From contig NZ_LGEA01000025.1 in assembly GCF_001280065.1 (NCBI RefSeq), positions 220,941 through 284,940 of the forward strand: a stretch of 64,000 nt of DNA, written 5' to 3'. The notes beneath the pieces were generated by a model. It searched no databases. It was given only the letters and a program-made list of their open reading frames with translations, and was not told the origin of the DNA. Numbering within the stretch: position 1 is the stretch's first letter; every line of letters starts with the position of its first letter. Positions 35,264-43,814 of this stretch are shown here, one piece after another. The DNA is from Streptomyces sp. NRRL B-1140 (lineage in GTDB: Bacteria > Actinomycetota > Actinomycetes > Streptomycetales > Streptomycetaceae). Both the position numbers and the translations under genes were made by a program.

Positions 35264-35362
35264 ACGAGGGACTTCGCCGGCGCGAGCGATTAGGTTGTGC
35301 GCACGAAACGCGAAGGACGGCCGGGACGGGCCTGGGCGCGGCGACACGCAATGGGGGCGGAC

Positions 35363-36649
35363 ATGCAAATGCTGAAAGGTTCAAATACTCAGGTGCCGAC
35401 AGCCGCGTTGCGGGTGGAATTGGGATGGCGGGCGGGAGCGGGCGTGCCCGACGCCGACGCCTCCGCTCTGCTGCTGGTGAGCGGGAAGGTCCGCTCGGAC
35501 GCGGACTTCGTCTTCTACAACCAGCCCGCCCACTCCTCCGGCGCGATCAGGCACGAGGGCAAACGCACCGCCGACGGCCGGGTGACCGACACGCTCCTCC
35601 TCGACCTCGCGCGGGTGGAACCCGCCATCGACACCGTCGTCCTCGCCGCCTCGGCCGACGGCGGCACGTTCGGACAGGTCCCCGGCCTCTACATCGAAGT
35701 CCAGGACGCCGCCCAGGGCACCCCGGTGGCCCGTTTCGACAACCCGGGCGCCACGACCGAAACCGCTTACGTCCTGGGCGAGTTCTACCGTCGCCAGGGC
35801 GCCTGGAAGTTCCGCGCCGTGGGCCAGGGCTACAGCAGCGGCCTCGAAGGGCTGGCCACGGACTACGGCATCACGGTGGACGATCCGCAGCAGACGGCAC
35901 AGGCCCCCGCCCCGGCGCCTCCCACCACCACGCCCTCCGCCGCGTACCCGCCCGCGCCCATGGCGCAGCCCTCCGTCGCTCCGCCCCCGCCCGCCGAACC
36001 GCCCGCGCCCGTCCGCCTCACCAAAGTGACGCTCACCAAGGCGGCCCCGTCCGTCTCCCTCACCAAGCAGGGCGGCACCTCCGGAGCGCTGCACGTCAAC
36101 CTCAACTGGGAGGTGCGCAAACAGTTCTCGGGCTGGAGCGGCAAGCTCGGGCGCCCGACCGCGATGCACTCCGACCTCGACCTCGACCTGTGCGCGCTGT
36201 ACGAACTCACCGACGGCAGCAAGGGCGTCGTTCAGGCCCTCGGCAACAGCTTCGGAGCGCTGCACCGGCCGCCGTACATCCACCTCGACGGGGACGACCG
36301 CACCGGCGCCGTGTCGAGCGGCGAGAACCTCACCGTCAACCTCGACCACAAGAACGCCTTCCGGCGCGTCCTCGTCTTCGTCACCATCTACGAAGGCGCC
36401 CGCTCCTTCGCCGATCTGCACGCCTCGGTCACGCTCCGGCCGGAGCACGGTGCGCCGATCGAGTTCTCCCTCGACGAGTGCACGGTTCCCTCGCTCGTGT
36501 GCGCGCTCGCCCTGATCACCAACACCGGAGGTGATCTGGTCGTCCAGCGCGAGGCGCGCTACCTGGTGCCCGAGCGCGGGGTGAGCCCGCAGCGGACCGT
36601 CGACCACGCCTACGGCTGGGGCATGAACTGGACCCCTGGCCGGAAATGA
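35363..36649 (+). CDS. TerD-TerA fusion, tellurium-resistance family
   Basis: 428 residues. Residues about 1-175 are a TerD domain ([33 protein letters not shown]). A Pro/Ala-rich linker of about 50 residues follows, then a TerA-like C-terminal domain ([29 protein letters not shown]). TerD-fold proteins bind calcium and act in stress and membrane-associated complexes. I start at the ATG at 35363 (GGGGGCGGAC upstream); ATG at 35351 is also in frame. Divergent from the DUF6643 gene. Confidence 0.88.
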   Translation: MQMLKGSNTQVPTAALRVELGWRAGAGVPDADASALLLVSGKVRSDADFVFYNQPAHSSGAIRHEGKRTADGRVTDTLLLDLARVEPAIDTVVLAASADGGTFGQVPGLYIEVQDAAQGTPVARFDNPGATTETAYVLGEFYRRQGAWKFRAVGQGYSSGLEGLATDYGITVDDPQQTAQAPAPAPPTTTPSAAYPPAPMAQPSVAPPPPAEPPAPVRLTKVTLTKAAPSVSLTKQGGTSGALHVNLNWEVRKQFSGWSGKLGRPTAMHSDLDLDLCALYELTDGSKGVVQALGNSFGALHRPPYIHLDGDDRTGAVSSGENLTVNLDHKNAFRRVLVFVTIYEGARSFADLHASVTLRPEHGAPIEFSLDECTVPSLVCALALITNTGGDLVVQREARYLVPERGVSPQRTVDHAYGWGMNWTPGRK

Positions 36650-36664
36650 CTCCTCTGGCGGACG

Positions 36665-37837
36665 TCAGCCCTCGTCGGGCAGGGCGTCCGGGCGCGCGTA
36701 GGTGCGGCCCTTCCAGGCCGCGCCCCGTCCCCGGTAGTGCTGAACTGCCGAGTCGATGGTCATGAGGAGATAGAGGAACGCCGTGAACGGCAGCAGCGGA
36801 GCCAGCGACAGCGGCTGCCGGTAGTAGCGGAGCATCGGGACGTACGTCCCCGCCATGACGAGCCAGGCGGCACCGCCGAGGAGCGCAGCGGACGTCCTGC
36901 CGGCGGCGAGGCCGGCCAGGACCGCCACGGGTGGGACCAGATACACCAGCGCCAGCCCGGCGGCCGTCCCGGCCAGCAGCAGGGGGTTGTGCCGCAGCTG
37001 GGCGTACGCGCTGCGCGACACCATGCGCCACAGGTCGTGCAGACGCGGATAAGGCCGCACGCTGTCCACCCGCTCGGCGAGCCCGAGCCAGACGCGGCCG
37101 CCGCCGCGCTTGACGGCCCGGGCGAGCGCCACGTCGTCGATCACGGCGTGCCGGATCGCGTCCGGGATCCGGGCCCGCTCCGCGGTCTCGGCCCGCAGCA
37201 GGACACAGCCCCCGGCCGCGGCCGCCGTCCGGCCCGCCGCGGCGATCCGGCGGAAGGGGTAGAGCTGCGCGAAGAAGTAGACGAACGCCGGCACTACGAG
37301 CCGTTCCCACACGCTCTCCACCCGCAGCCGGGCCATCTGGGAGACGACGTCGTATCCACCGCAACGGGCCGCCGCCACGAGCTCCCGCAGACTGTCCGGG
37401 GCGTGCGCGATGTCGGCGTCCGTCAGGAGGAGGTACTCGGGACCACGCGCGCGTGCCAGCCCGATACCGTGGCGCACCGCCCACAGCTTGCCGGTCCAGC
37501 CCGCCGGAGGCTCACCCGGCGAGCCCACCGTCAGAGGCAGCCCGCCGTGCCGGCGGGCCAGCTCACGCGCCAGATCACCGGTGCCGTCCGAGCTGCCGTC
37601 GTCGACGAGGAAGACCTCTGCCCGTCCCGGATAGTCCTGAAGGAGCAGTGACGGCAGTGCGACGGGCAGCACGGTCGCCTCATCGCGGGCGGGGACGACG
37701 ACACACACCGACGGCCACACCTCCGGCTCCGTACGCGACGGCAGTCGCACATCGGTGCGCCAGAAGAAGCCCTGACAGAGCAGCAGCCACAACCAGGCGA
37801 GGAGTGATCCAGCGGCAGTCCACACAACGGCGCTCAC
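36665..37837 (-). CDS. membrane glycosyltransferase, family 2
   Basis: 390 residues. One N-terminal helix, a GT-A domain (SVCVVVPARDEATVLPVAL at about 40, FLVDDGSSDGTGD, and the DxD-type LLLTDADIAHAP) and three to four C-terminal helices. The arrangement resembles the HpnB-like or ceramide-glucosyltransferase-like group. Donor and acceptor unknown. GTG start at 37837 without a strong ribosome-binding site. 15 nt from the convergent TerD-TerA gene. Confidence 0.87.
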   Translation of the reverse strand: MSAVVWTAAGSLLAWLWLLLCQGFFWRTDVRLPSRTEPEVWPSVCVVVPARDEATVLPVALPSLLLQDYPGRAEVFLVDDGSSDGTGDLARELARRHGGLPLTVGSPGEPPAGWTGKLWAVRHGIGLARARGPEYLLLTDADIAHAPDSLRELVAAARCGGYDVVSQMARLRVESVWERLVVPAFVYFFAQLYPFRRIAAAGRTAAAAGGCVLLRAETAERARIPDAIRHAVIDDVALARAVKRGGGRVWLGLAERVDSVRPYPRLHDLWRMVSRSAYAQLRHNPLLLAGTAAGLALVYLVPPVAVLAGLAAGRTSAALLGGAAWLVMAGTYVPMLRYYRQPLSLAPLLPFTAFLYLLMTIDSAVQHYRGRGAAWKGRTYARPDALPDEG

Positions 37838-37882
37838 GGGCGCAGTCTGCCCCACGCCCGCTGCCCCGGACGGCTCATCGTC

Positions 37883-37888
37883 TATCGT
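37883..37888 (+). promoter_or_regulatory. leaderless -10 box of the racemase gene
   Basis: TATCGT, 6 nt before the GTG at 37895; no Shine-Dalgarno present. Confidence 0.45.
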
Positions 37889-37894
37889 GATCGG

Positions 37895-38680
37895 GTGAAG
37901 ATCGCGCTCATGGACTCCGGAATCGGTCTGCTGGCGGCCACGGCCGCGGTACGACGGCTGCGCCCCGACGCCGATCTCGTGCTCTCCCTCGACCCCGACG
38001 GCATGCCGTGGGGCCCGCGCACCGTCGAGGACCTGACCGAGCGTGCTCTGGCCGTCGCCGAAGCCGCCGCGGAGCGCCGCCCCGAGGCCCTGATCGTCGG
38101 CTGCAACACGGCGACCGTGCACGCGCTGACCGCCCTGCGTGCCCGCCTCGAACCGGAGCTTCCGGTCATCGGTACCGTCCCCGCGATCAAACCGGCCGCG
38201 GCCGGCGGCGGCCACCTCGCCATCTGGGCCACCCCGGCCACCACGGGCAGCCCCTACCAGCAGAACCTGATCAGCGAATTCGCCGGTGGTGTGCCCGTCA
38301 CCGAGGTGCCCTGCTGGGGCCTCGCCGAGGCCGTGGAACACGCGGACGAGGCGGCGATCGACGCGGCCGTGGCCGCGGCCGCCGCCCTCACCCCGGACGA
38401 GGTGACCACCGTCGTCCTCGGCTGCACCCACTACGAGCTGGTCGCCGAGCGCATCAGGGCCGCCGTGCAGCGCCCCGGCCGCCCGCCCCTCGTGCTGCAC
38501 GGCTCCGCCGGAGCCGTGGCGGCCCAGGCCCTGCGCCGGCTCGGCCGGCAGCCCGCTCCGGGAGCAGCCCCGCACGGCACGCTCACCGTGCTGCTCAGCG
38601 GACGCGAGGGCACGCTGCCCGCGCCCGCCCTGGCCTACGCCGAAGGGCGTCTGCTGCAGGCGGCCTCCCCCGCCCGCTGA
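37895..38680 (+). CDS. Asp/Glu racemase family protein (MurI-like)
   Basis: 261 residues. The two catalytic cysteines are in VGCNTATVHAL (about residue 70) and LGCTHYEL (about residue 177), and the N-terminus has the MDSGIGLL pattern in place of the usual DSGVGGL. Likely glutamate racemase-type activity making D-Glu; because it is not beside murI-linked genes it may be a second or specialised racemase. Leaderless by appearance. Ends immediately before a tandem repeat. Confidence 0.87.
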   Translation: MKIALMDSGIGLLAATAAVRRLRPDADLVLSLDPDGMPWGPRTVEDLTERALAVAEAAAERRPEALIVGCNTATVHALTALRARLEPELPVIGTVPAIKPAAAGGGHLAIWATPATTGSPYQQNLISEFAGGVPVTEVPCWGLAEAVEHADEAAIDAAVAAAAALTPDEVTTVVLGCTHYELVAERIRAAVQRPGRPPLVLHGSAGAVAAQALRRLGRQPAPGAAPHGTLTVLLSGREGTLPAPALAYAEGRLLQAASPAR

Positions 38681-38690
38681 CCGGGAGTCC

Positions 38691-38730
38691 GGTCACCGGC
38701 GGTCACCGGCGGTCACCGGCGGTCACCGGC
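38691..38730. repeat. tandem repeat, four copies of a 10-mer
   Basis: GGTCACCGGC is repeated four times head-to-tail without mismatch, 10 nt after the racemase stop. It is not self-complementary, so it is not a terminator; likely a slippage-prone minisatellite. Confidence 0.9.
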
Positions 38731-38803
38731 GATCCGGATCGGTGTGACCCCCGCCCGGCGCAGTCACGCTCCGCCACGAGGTCCCAACGGAGCGAAATCC
38801 GAT

Positions 38804-38809
38804 TACCCT
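38804..38809 (+). promoter_or_regulatory. leaderless -10 box of the 38816 gene
   Basis: TACCCT, 6 nt before the ATG at 38816; no Shine-Dalgarno. Confidence 0.45.
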
Positions 38810-38815
38810 CAAAGC

Positions 38816-39370
38816 ATGAGGGACCACCGCCACGGCGAGAACGCCCCCCACCCGCACACCGACGTCTGGACCGGCCGTGCCACGAACCGGGTGCAGTGGC
38901 TGCTGGCGCTCGTGGGCGCCGCATGCATGGCACTCGGCATCGAGCTGGCCGTCGACTCGGCGTGGACATCCGGCGTCGCCCCCCTGGTCATGGCCGTCGT
39001 CGGGTGCATCGCCGCCGGGCTGCTGGTCCTCTTCGGAACGCTCGCCTTCGTGCACGTCGCCCTGCGGGTCGACGAGGAGCACCTCGAGGTGCGCTGCGGC
39101 CACATCGGTGTGCCCCGCCGCCGTATCCCGCTGTCGAGCGTGGCCGGCGCCACGTACATCTCCCACGTCACCCCCCGTCACTGGGGCGGCTGGGGCTACC
39201 GGTGGCGGCCGGAGAAGGGCACCGCGGTGGTCGTACGACGCGGCGAGGGCGTCGAGCTCGAACTGTGGGACGGACACACCTTCACGATCACCGTGGACGA
39301 CGCGGAGGCCGCCGTGCGGGTGATCGAGGCCCGCCTGCGGCCCACCAAGCCGGGCGCTCCCGCGCACTGA
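38816..39370 (+). CDS. two-helix membrane protein with PH-like domain
   Basis: 184 residues. Two adjacent hydrophobic helices (about 27-45 and 51-77) are followed by a beta-rich domain (VRCGHIGVPRRRIPLSSVAG, ELELWDGHTFTITVDDAEAA) that looks like a bacterial PH-type domain. Not a family I can name with certainty. Regulation and role unknown. The gene is probably leaderless. Confidence 0.75.
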   Translation: MRDHRHGENAPHPHTDVWTGRATNRVQWLLALVGAACMALGIELAVDSAWTSGVAPLVMAVVGCIAAGLLVLFGTLAFVHVALRVDEEHLEVRCGHIGVPRRRIPLSSVAGATYISHVTPRHWGGWGYRWRPEKGTAVVVRRGEGVELELWDGHTFTITVDDAEAAVRVIEARLRPTKPGAPAH

Positions 39371-39449
39371 CCCGCGGGACGGCACCCGTCACCTGCTGTG
39401 ATCACCGGATGGTGCCGCCCACGTCCCCGTACGCCGGCTGCCCGCCCGG

Positions 39450-40523
39450 TCACCACGCAGCGGCGCGACCCGCTCCACGCGTCCGGCCCCGCCCCGTACG
39501 GCTCGACGATTCGTCGGCGAGGGGGCGCGCCGTGGCCATGCCCGCCAGCAGGCCCGCTCCGACGGTCACCGCCGTGAAGCTCAGCGCGTTGCCGACGGCG
39601 GCGATCGCGGCGAGCGCCGTCAGGGCGGCGCCCGCGGTGAGCGCCACCGGGGCCGGGCGCGGACCGCGCCACAGGGCGTACAGGACCCAGCCGAACACGG
39701 CCGCGAGCAGGGCCACGCCGACGATCCCCTGTTCCGCCGCCTGCTGCAGAGGCGCCGAATGGGGCTTGTCGTCGGACAGCAGGGACTGGGCGGACGTCGT
39801 GCTCAGCTCCCCGAAGCGGCCCGGCCCGGCCCCCAGCAGGGTGTCGTCGCCCAGCAGATGCCATGCGTCCTGCCACAGCCGCACGCGGTGCGGCGTGAGC
39901 CGCCCCTCCAGAGCCGCGGCGAAGCCGCCCGGTACGGCCCGCGCGGCAACCGCCCAGACCAGAGCGGTGACCAGGACGGCGACGGCGGCCAGTGCGGCCG
40001 TACCGGCGCCGGGGCGACGGATGCGGCCTGCGGCCAGCGAGCACAGCAGTACCGCGAGACAGGCCGCGAAGCCGCTGGCCGAACCGAGCACGGCCGCCAG
40101 CACCGCCGTCCCGGTGGCCAGCAGACGCAGCGCGAACCGGGCGGACCGTACCGGCGTGGACCAGGCCGCGCAGCACGCGGCACCGACCGACAGGGTCAGT
40201 ACGGCGGCGGTGGCCCCCGCATGCCCCAGGGGTGCGGTGATCTGCGGGCCCGGCGCGAGGTGGGGGACGGCCACCGTCAGCGCGATACCGGCCAGTGCCC
40301 CGGCGAAGGGCGCGCCGACCGGCAGCAGTGCCCCGCCGATCCGTCCGGCGGCGTACCCGGCGGCCACGGCCAGCACCGCCAGGAGCACCCCTTCGGGCCT
40401 GCCGTCGTGCACGGCCGCCGTGACCAGGGACCAGGTGGCGCAGGCGCCGAGCACCACGACACCGGCCGTGTCGGAAACGATTCGTCTCTCGCCGTCCGCG
40501 TCCGGTCCGGACACGGACGTCAT
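39450..40523 (-). CDS. O-antigen-ligase-like membrane protein
   Basis: 357 residues with about nine hydrophobic helices. The extracytoplasmic loop has HRVRLWQDAWHLLGDDTLLG followed by GAGPGRFGE, the Wzy/WaaL (O-antigen ligase) loop pattern. In actinobacteria such proteins may join glycan chains to a lipid or cell-wall carrier. No glycan cluster surrounds it, although a glycosyltransferase lies 1.6 kb away. Start at the ATG at 40523 after a G-rich leader; C-terminus is Arg/Ser-rich. Confidence 0.8.
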   Translation of the reverse strand: MTSVSGPDADGERRIVSDTAGVVVLGACATWSLVTAAVHDGRPEGVLLAVLAVAAGYAAGRIGGALLPVGAPFAGALAGIALTVAVPHLAPGPQITAPLGHAGATAAVLTLSVGAACCAAWSTPVRSARFALRLLATGTAVLAAVLGSASGFAACLAVLLCSLAAGRIRRPGAGTAALAAVAVLVTALVWAVAARAVPGGFAAALEGRLTPHRVRLWQDAWHLLGDDTLLGAGPGRFGELSTTSAQSLLSDDKPHSAPLQQAAEQGIVGVALLAAVFGWVLYALWRGPRPAPVALTAGAALTALAAIAAVGNALSFTAVTVGAGLLAGMATARPLADESSSRTGRGRTRGAGRAAAW

Positions 40524-40724
40524 CCCGCTGGAACCCCCCCCGCCCGCCCCCCGGCGCACCGTCGCCCCCGACTCGTGAAGACCCCCGCCGCGAGCCGCCA
40601 CGGGCCGCACGACTGAGGCTGGGCACACCGTAACGGCTGGTGGACGGTTTGAGGATGTGTCGTGACGAAATGAACACACAGTCCGCGGTGCATACCGCGC
40701 TGTCGGCTCCCAGGTCACGCGTCT

Positions 40725-40730
40725 TACACT
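40725..40730 (+). promoter_or_regulatory. leaderless -10 box of lnt
   Basis: TACACT, 6 nt before the GTG at 40737; no Shine-Dalgarno. Confidence 0.5.
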
Positions 40731-40736
40731 CCGGGA

Positions 40737-42353
40737 GTGACCGTCACCGCAACCTCCGTCGGCGAGTCGGACCAGCTGGAGCCGGGGATCGCGCCCGGGG
40801 CTCGGACGTGGTCCCGGCGGCTCGTCCGTCTCGCTCCGGCCGCCGCAGCCGCGCTCTTCGGCCTCCTCCTCTACGTCTCCTTCCCGCCCCGCACGCTGTG
40901 GTGGCTGGCGCTGCCGGCGTTCGCGGGCTTCGGCTGGGTGCTGCGCGGCCGAGGCTGGAAGGCGGCACTCGGACTCGGCTACCTCTTCGGCCTCGGCTTC
41001 CTGCTGCCGCTGCTGGTGTGGACCGGTGTGGAGGTGGGGCCCGGTCCCTGGCTCGCCCTGGTGGCGATCGAGGCGCTGTTCACGGCCGCGGTCGGCGCGG
41101 GTGTCGCGGCCGTGTCCAGGCTCCCCGGCTGGCCGGTGTGGGCGGCGGCCGTATGGATCGCCGGCGAGGCGGCACGCGCGCGTGTGCCCTTCCACGGCTT
41201 CCCCTGGGGGAAGATCGCGTTCGGTCAGGCCGACGGCGTGTTCCTGCCGCTCGCCGCGGTGGGCGGCACCCCCGTGCTCGGCTTCGCGGTCGTCCTGTGC
41301 GGCTTCGGACTGTACGAGGTCGTCCGGCTGGCCGTGCGATGGCGGCGGACCGGTGAGGTGCGGCGCACTGCGGCGGCCATGGGCCTGCTGTGCCTGGCCG
41401 TCCCGGTCGTGGGCGCCGTCGCGGCCCGGCCGCTCGTCAGCGACGCGGCCGAGGACGGCACCGCCACCGTCGCGGTGATCCAGGGCAACGTGCCCCGCGC
41501 CGGCCTCGACTTCAACTCCCAGCGCCGGGCCGTACTCGACTACCACGCGCGCGAGACGGAACGCCTTGCCGCCGAGGTCAGGGCGGGCAAGGTCGCACGA
41601 CCCGACTTCGTCCTCTGGCCGGAGAACTCCTCCGACATCGACCCCTTCGCCAACCCCGACGCCCGCGCCGTCATCGACGCCGCCGCGAAGTCCGTCGGCG
41701 TGCCCGTCTCGGTGGGCGGTGTCGTGGAGCGGGACGGCAAGCTGTACAACGAGCAGATCCTCTGGGACCCGGCGAAGGGCCCCGTCGACACCTACGACAA
41801 GCGCCAGATCCAGCCGTTCGGCGAGTACCTGCCGCTGCGCTCGCTCATCGGCGCGATCAACAGGAACTGGACGGCGATGGTCCGCCAGGACTTCAGCCGG
41901 GGCACCGAGCCGGGCGTGTTCACCATGGACGGCGCCAAGGTCGGCCTGGTCACCTGCTACGAGGCCGCCTTCGACTGGACCGTGCGCTCCGAGGTCACCG
42001 ACGGCGCCCAGATGATCTCCGTGCCCAGCAACAACGCCACCTTCGACCGCAGCGAGATGACCTACCAGCAGCTCGCCATGTCCCGGGTGCGCGCGGTCGA
42101 ACACAGCCGGACCGTGACGGTACCCGTGACCAGCGGCGTCAGCGCGATCATCATGCCGGACGGCAGGATCACGCAGAAGACCGGCATGTTCGTGGCCGAC
42201 TCCCTGGTGCAGAAGGTGCCGCTGCGCTCCTCGCAGACCCCCGCCACCCAGCTCGGCATCCTGCCGGAGATCGCCCTCGTCCTGATCGCGGCCGGCGGCC
42301 TCGGCTGGGCAGTCGGCGCCGGACTGCGCGGGCGACGCGCCGGTGACGTGTGA
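40737..42353 (+). CDS. lnt: apolipoprotein N-acyltransferase
   Basis: 538 residues. An N-terminal membrane domain of about six helices precedes a nitrilase-like catalytic domain and a final helix. The Glu-Lys-Cys triad is visible: Glu296 in VLWPENSS, Lys355 in YDKRQIQPFGEYLP and Cys407 in LVTCYEAAF. It adds the third acyl chain to the N-terminal cysteine of lipoproteins. In many actinobacteria lnt is followed by a polyprenol-phosphate mannosyltransferase; here a NUDIX gene follows instead. GTG start, probably leaderless. Confidence 0.94.
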   Translation: MTVTATSVGESDQLEPGIAPGARTWSRRLVRLAPAAAAALFGLLLYVSFPPRTLWWLALPAFAGFGWVLRGRGWKAALGLGYLFGLGFLLPLLVWTGVEVGPGPWLALVAIEALFTAAVGAGVAAVSRLPGWPVWAAAVWIAGEAARARVPFHGFPWGKIAFGQADGVFLPLAAVGGTPVLGFAVVLCGFGLYEVVRLAVRWRRTGEVRRTAAAMGLLCLAVPVVGAVAARPLVSDAAEDGTATVAVIQGNVPRAGLDFNSQRRAVLDYHARETERLAAEVRAGKVARPDFVLWPENSSDIDPFANPDARAVIDAAAKSVGVPVSVGGVVERDGKLYNEQILWDPAKGPVDTYDKRQIQPFGEYLPLRSLIGAINRNWTAMVRQDFSRGTEPGVFTMDGAKVGLVTCYEAAFDWTVRSEVTDGAQMISVPSNNATFDRSEMTYQQLAMSRVRAVEHSRTVTVPVTSGVSAIIMPDGRITQKTGMFVADSLVQKVPLRSSQTPATQLGILPEIALVLIAAGGLGWAVGAGLRGRRAGDV

Positions 42354-42408
42354 CCGTACGCCCGTCGCACGCCGTTTGAATCGCGTCGGGGCGCCGCGAG
42401 CGGCCCGT

Positions 42409-42414
42409 TAGGGT
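42409..42414 (+). promoter_or_regulatory. leaderless -10 box of the NUDIX gene
   Basis: TAGGGT, 7 nt before the ATG at 42422; no Shine-Dalgarno. Confidence 0.5.
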
Positions 42415-42421
42415 CGACGGC

Positions 42422-42901
42422 ATGGCTACTCCCGACTTCATCCGCACACTCCGCGCCTCGGCCGGTCAGCAGCTGCTCTGGCTCCCCGGAGTCACCGCCC
42501 TCGTCTTCGACGACGAGGGCAGGGTGCTGCTCAACCGCCGGGCCGACACCCGCAAGTGGTCCGTGCTCGGCGGCATCCCCGACCCCGGGGAACAGCCCGC
42601 CGCCTGCGCGGTGCGCGAGGTCTACGAGGAGACGGCCGTACGCTGCGTGGCCGAACGGGTCGTCCTCGTCCAGGCGCTGGAGCCCGTCACGTACGAGAAC
42701 GGCGACATCTGCCAGTTCATGGACATCACCTTCCGCTGCCGGGCCGTCGGCGGCGAGGCGCGGGTCAACGACGACGAGTCGCTGGACGTCGCCTGGTTCG
42801 ACGTCGACGCACTGCCCCAGCTGGAGGAGTTCGGCCTGCACCGGATCAAGCTGGCCCTGTCGGACGCCCCCACATGGTTCGACCCCACTGTCTCGCGCTG
42901 A
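42422..42901 (+). CDS. NUDIX hydrolase
   Basis: 159 residues. The Nudix box is GGIPDPGEQPAACAVREVYE followed by ET, about residues 51-72, with the metal-binding REVYEE intact. It likely hydrolyses a nucleoside diphosphate derivative; the exact substrate is not predictable. The gene stands alone 68 nt after lnt and appears leaderless. Confidence 0.92.
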   Translation: MATPDFIRTLRASAGQQLLWLPGVTALVFDDEGRVLLNRRADTRKWSVLGGIPDPGEQPAACAVREVYEETAVRCVAERVVLVQALEPVTYENGDICQFMDITFRCRAVGGEARVNDDESLDVAWFDVDALPQLEEFGLHRIKLALSDAPTWFDPTVSR

Positions 42902-42943
42902 ACTATGGAGCGTGACCACATGGGGTGGAGCCTCGGCACTGCC

Positions 42944-42949
42944 TAGGGT
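42944..42949 (+). promoter_or_regulatory. leaderless -10 box of the SDR gene at 42957
   Basis: TAGGGT, 7 nt before the ATG at 42957; no Shine-Dalgarno. Confidence 0.5.
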
Positions 42950-42956
42950 CGCGGGC

Positions 42957-43757
42957 ATGACCGTGCCCCCCGCCTCCTTGGCCCCCCACGCCTCCCCGCT
43001 CGACCTGGGCGGCCGCACCGCGCTCGTCACCGGCGCCGCCGGCGGCATCGGCCGTGCCTGCGCGCTGCGACTCGCGGCCGCCGGAGCCAAGGTGAGAGCC
43101 GTCGACCGGGACGCGGCGGGCCTGGAGGCCCTGGCCGACCTGGGACAGGGCCTGGCCGGCACGGTGGAGCCGCACGTCCTCGACCTCACCGACCTGGACG
43201 CCGCCGAACTCGCCGCGGCGGGCGCCGACGTCCTCGTCAACAACGCCGGGATCCAGCTGGTGCGCCCCATCCAGGACTTCCCGCCCGAGGTCTTCCACAC
43301 GGTGCTCACCGTGATGCTGGAAGCGCCCTTCCGGCTCATCCGCGGGGCCCTGCCCCACATGTACGGGCAGGGGTGGGGCCGCGTGGTGAACGTGTCCTCC
43401 GTGCACGGGCTGCGCGCCTCGGCCTACAAGTCGGCCTATGTGGCGGCCAAACACGGGCTGGAGGGACTGTCCAAGACCACCGCCCTCGAAGGAGCTGCCC
43501 ACGGTGTCACCTCGAACTGTGTGAACCCCGCCTATGTACGCACCCCACTGGTGGAGAAGCAGCTCGCCGACCAGGCGCAGGCCCACGGCATCCCCGAGGA
43601 ACGGGTCCTGTCCGAAGTGCTGCTGCAGGACAGCGCCGTCAAACGGCTCATCGAGCCGGAGGAGGTCGCCGAGGCGGTGGCCTACCTGTGCAGCCCGCAG
43701 GCGTCCTTCGTGACCGGCACCTCACTCGTGCTCGACGGTGGCTGGACCGCCCACTGA
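42957..43757 (+). CDS. SDR, 3-hydroxybutyrate dehydrogenase-like
   Basis: 266 residues. Classical short-chain dehydrogenase: TGAAGGIGR at about 25-33, NNAG, catalytic Ser in VNVSSVHGL and Tyr-Lys in YKSAYVAAKHG, and a C-terminus LDGGWTAH typical of D-3-hydroxybutyrate dehydrogenases. It would oxidise 3-hydroxybutyrate from storage polyester to acetoacetate. An ATG at 42957 fits the Rossmann fold. The PucR-like regulator gene follows 57 nt later on the same strand and may control it. Confidence 0.9.
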   Translation: MTVPPASLAPHASPLDLGGRTALVTGAAGGIGRACALRLAAAGAKVRAVDRDAAGLEALADLGQGLAGTVEPHVLDLTDLDAAELAAAGADVLVNNAGIQLVRPIQDFPPEVFHTVLTVMLEAPFRLIRGALPHMYGQGWGRVVNVSSVHGLRASAYKSAYVAAKHGLEGLSKTTALEGAAHGVTSNCVNPAYVRTPLVEKQLADQAQAHGIPEERVLSEVLLQDSAVKRLIEPEEVAEAVAYLCSPQASFVTGTSLVLDGGWTAH

Positions 43758-43814
43758 GCGGCCGTTCCCCTCGGCCCGGGGAGTTGTCCACAGGGCTGAC
43801 GGGGCGGCCCCGGC

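Noticed and set aside
38691..38730. Repeat cluster as a CRISPR array
   Set aside because: Repeats are 10 nt with no spacers, so it is a tandem repeat.
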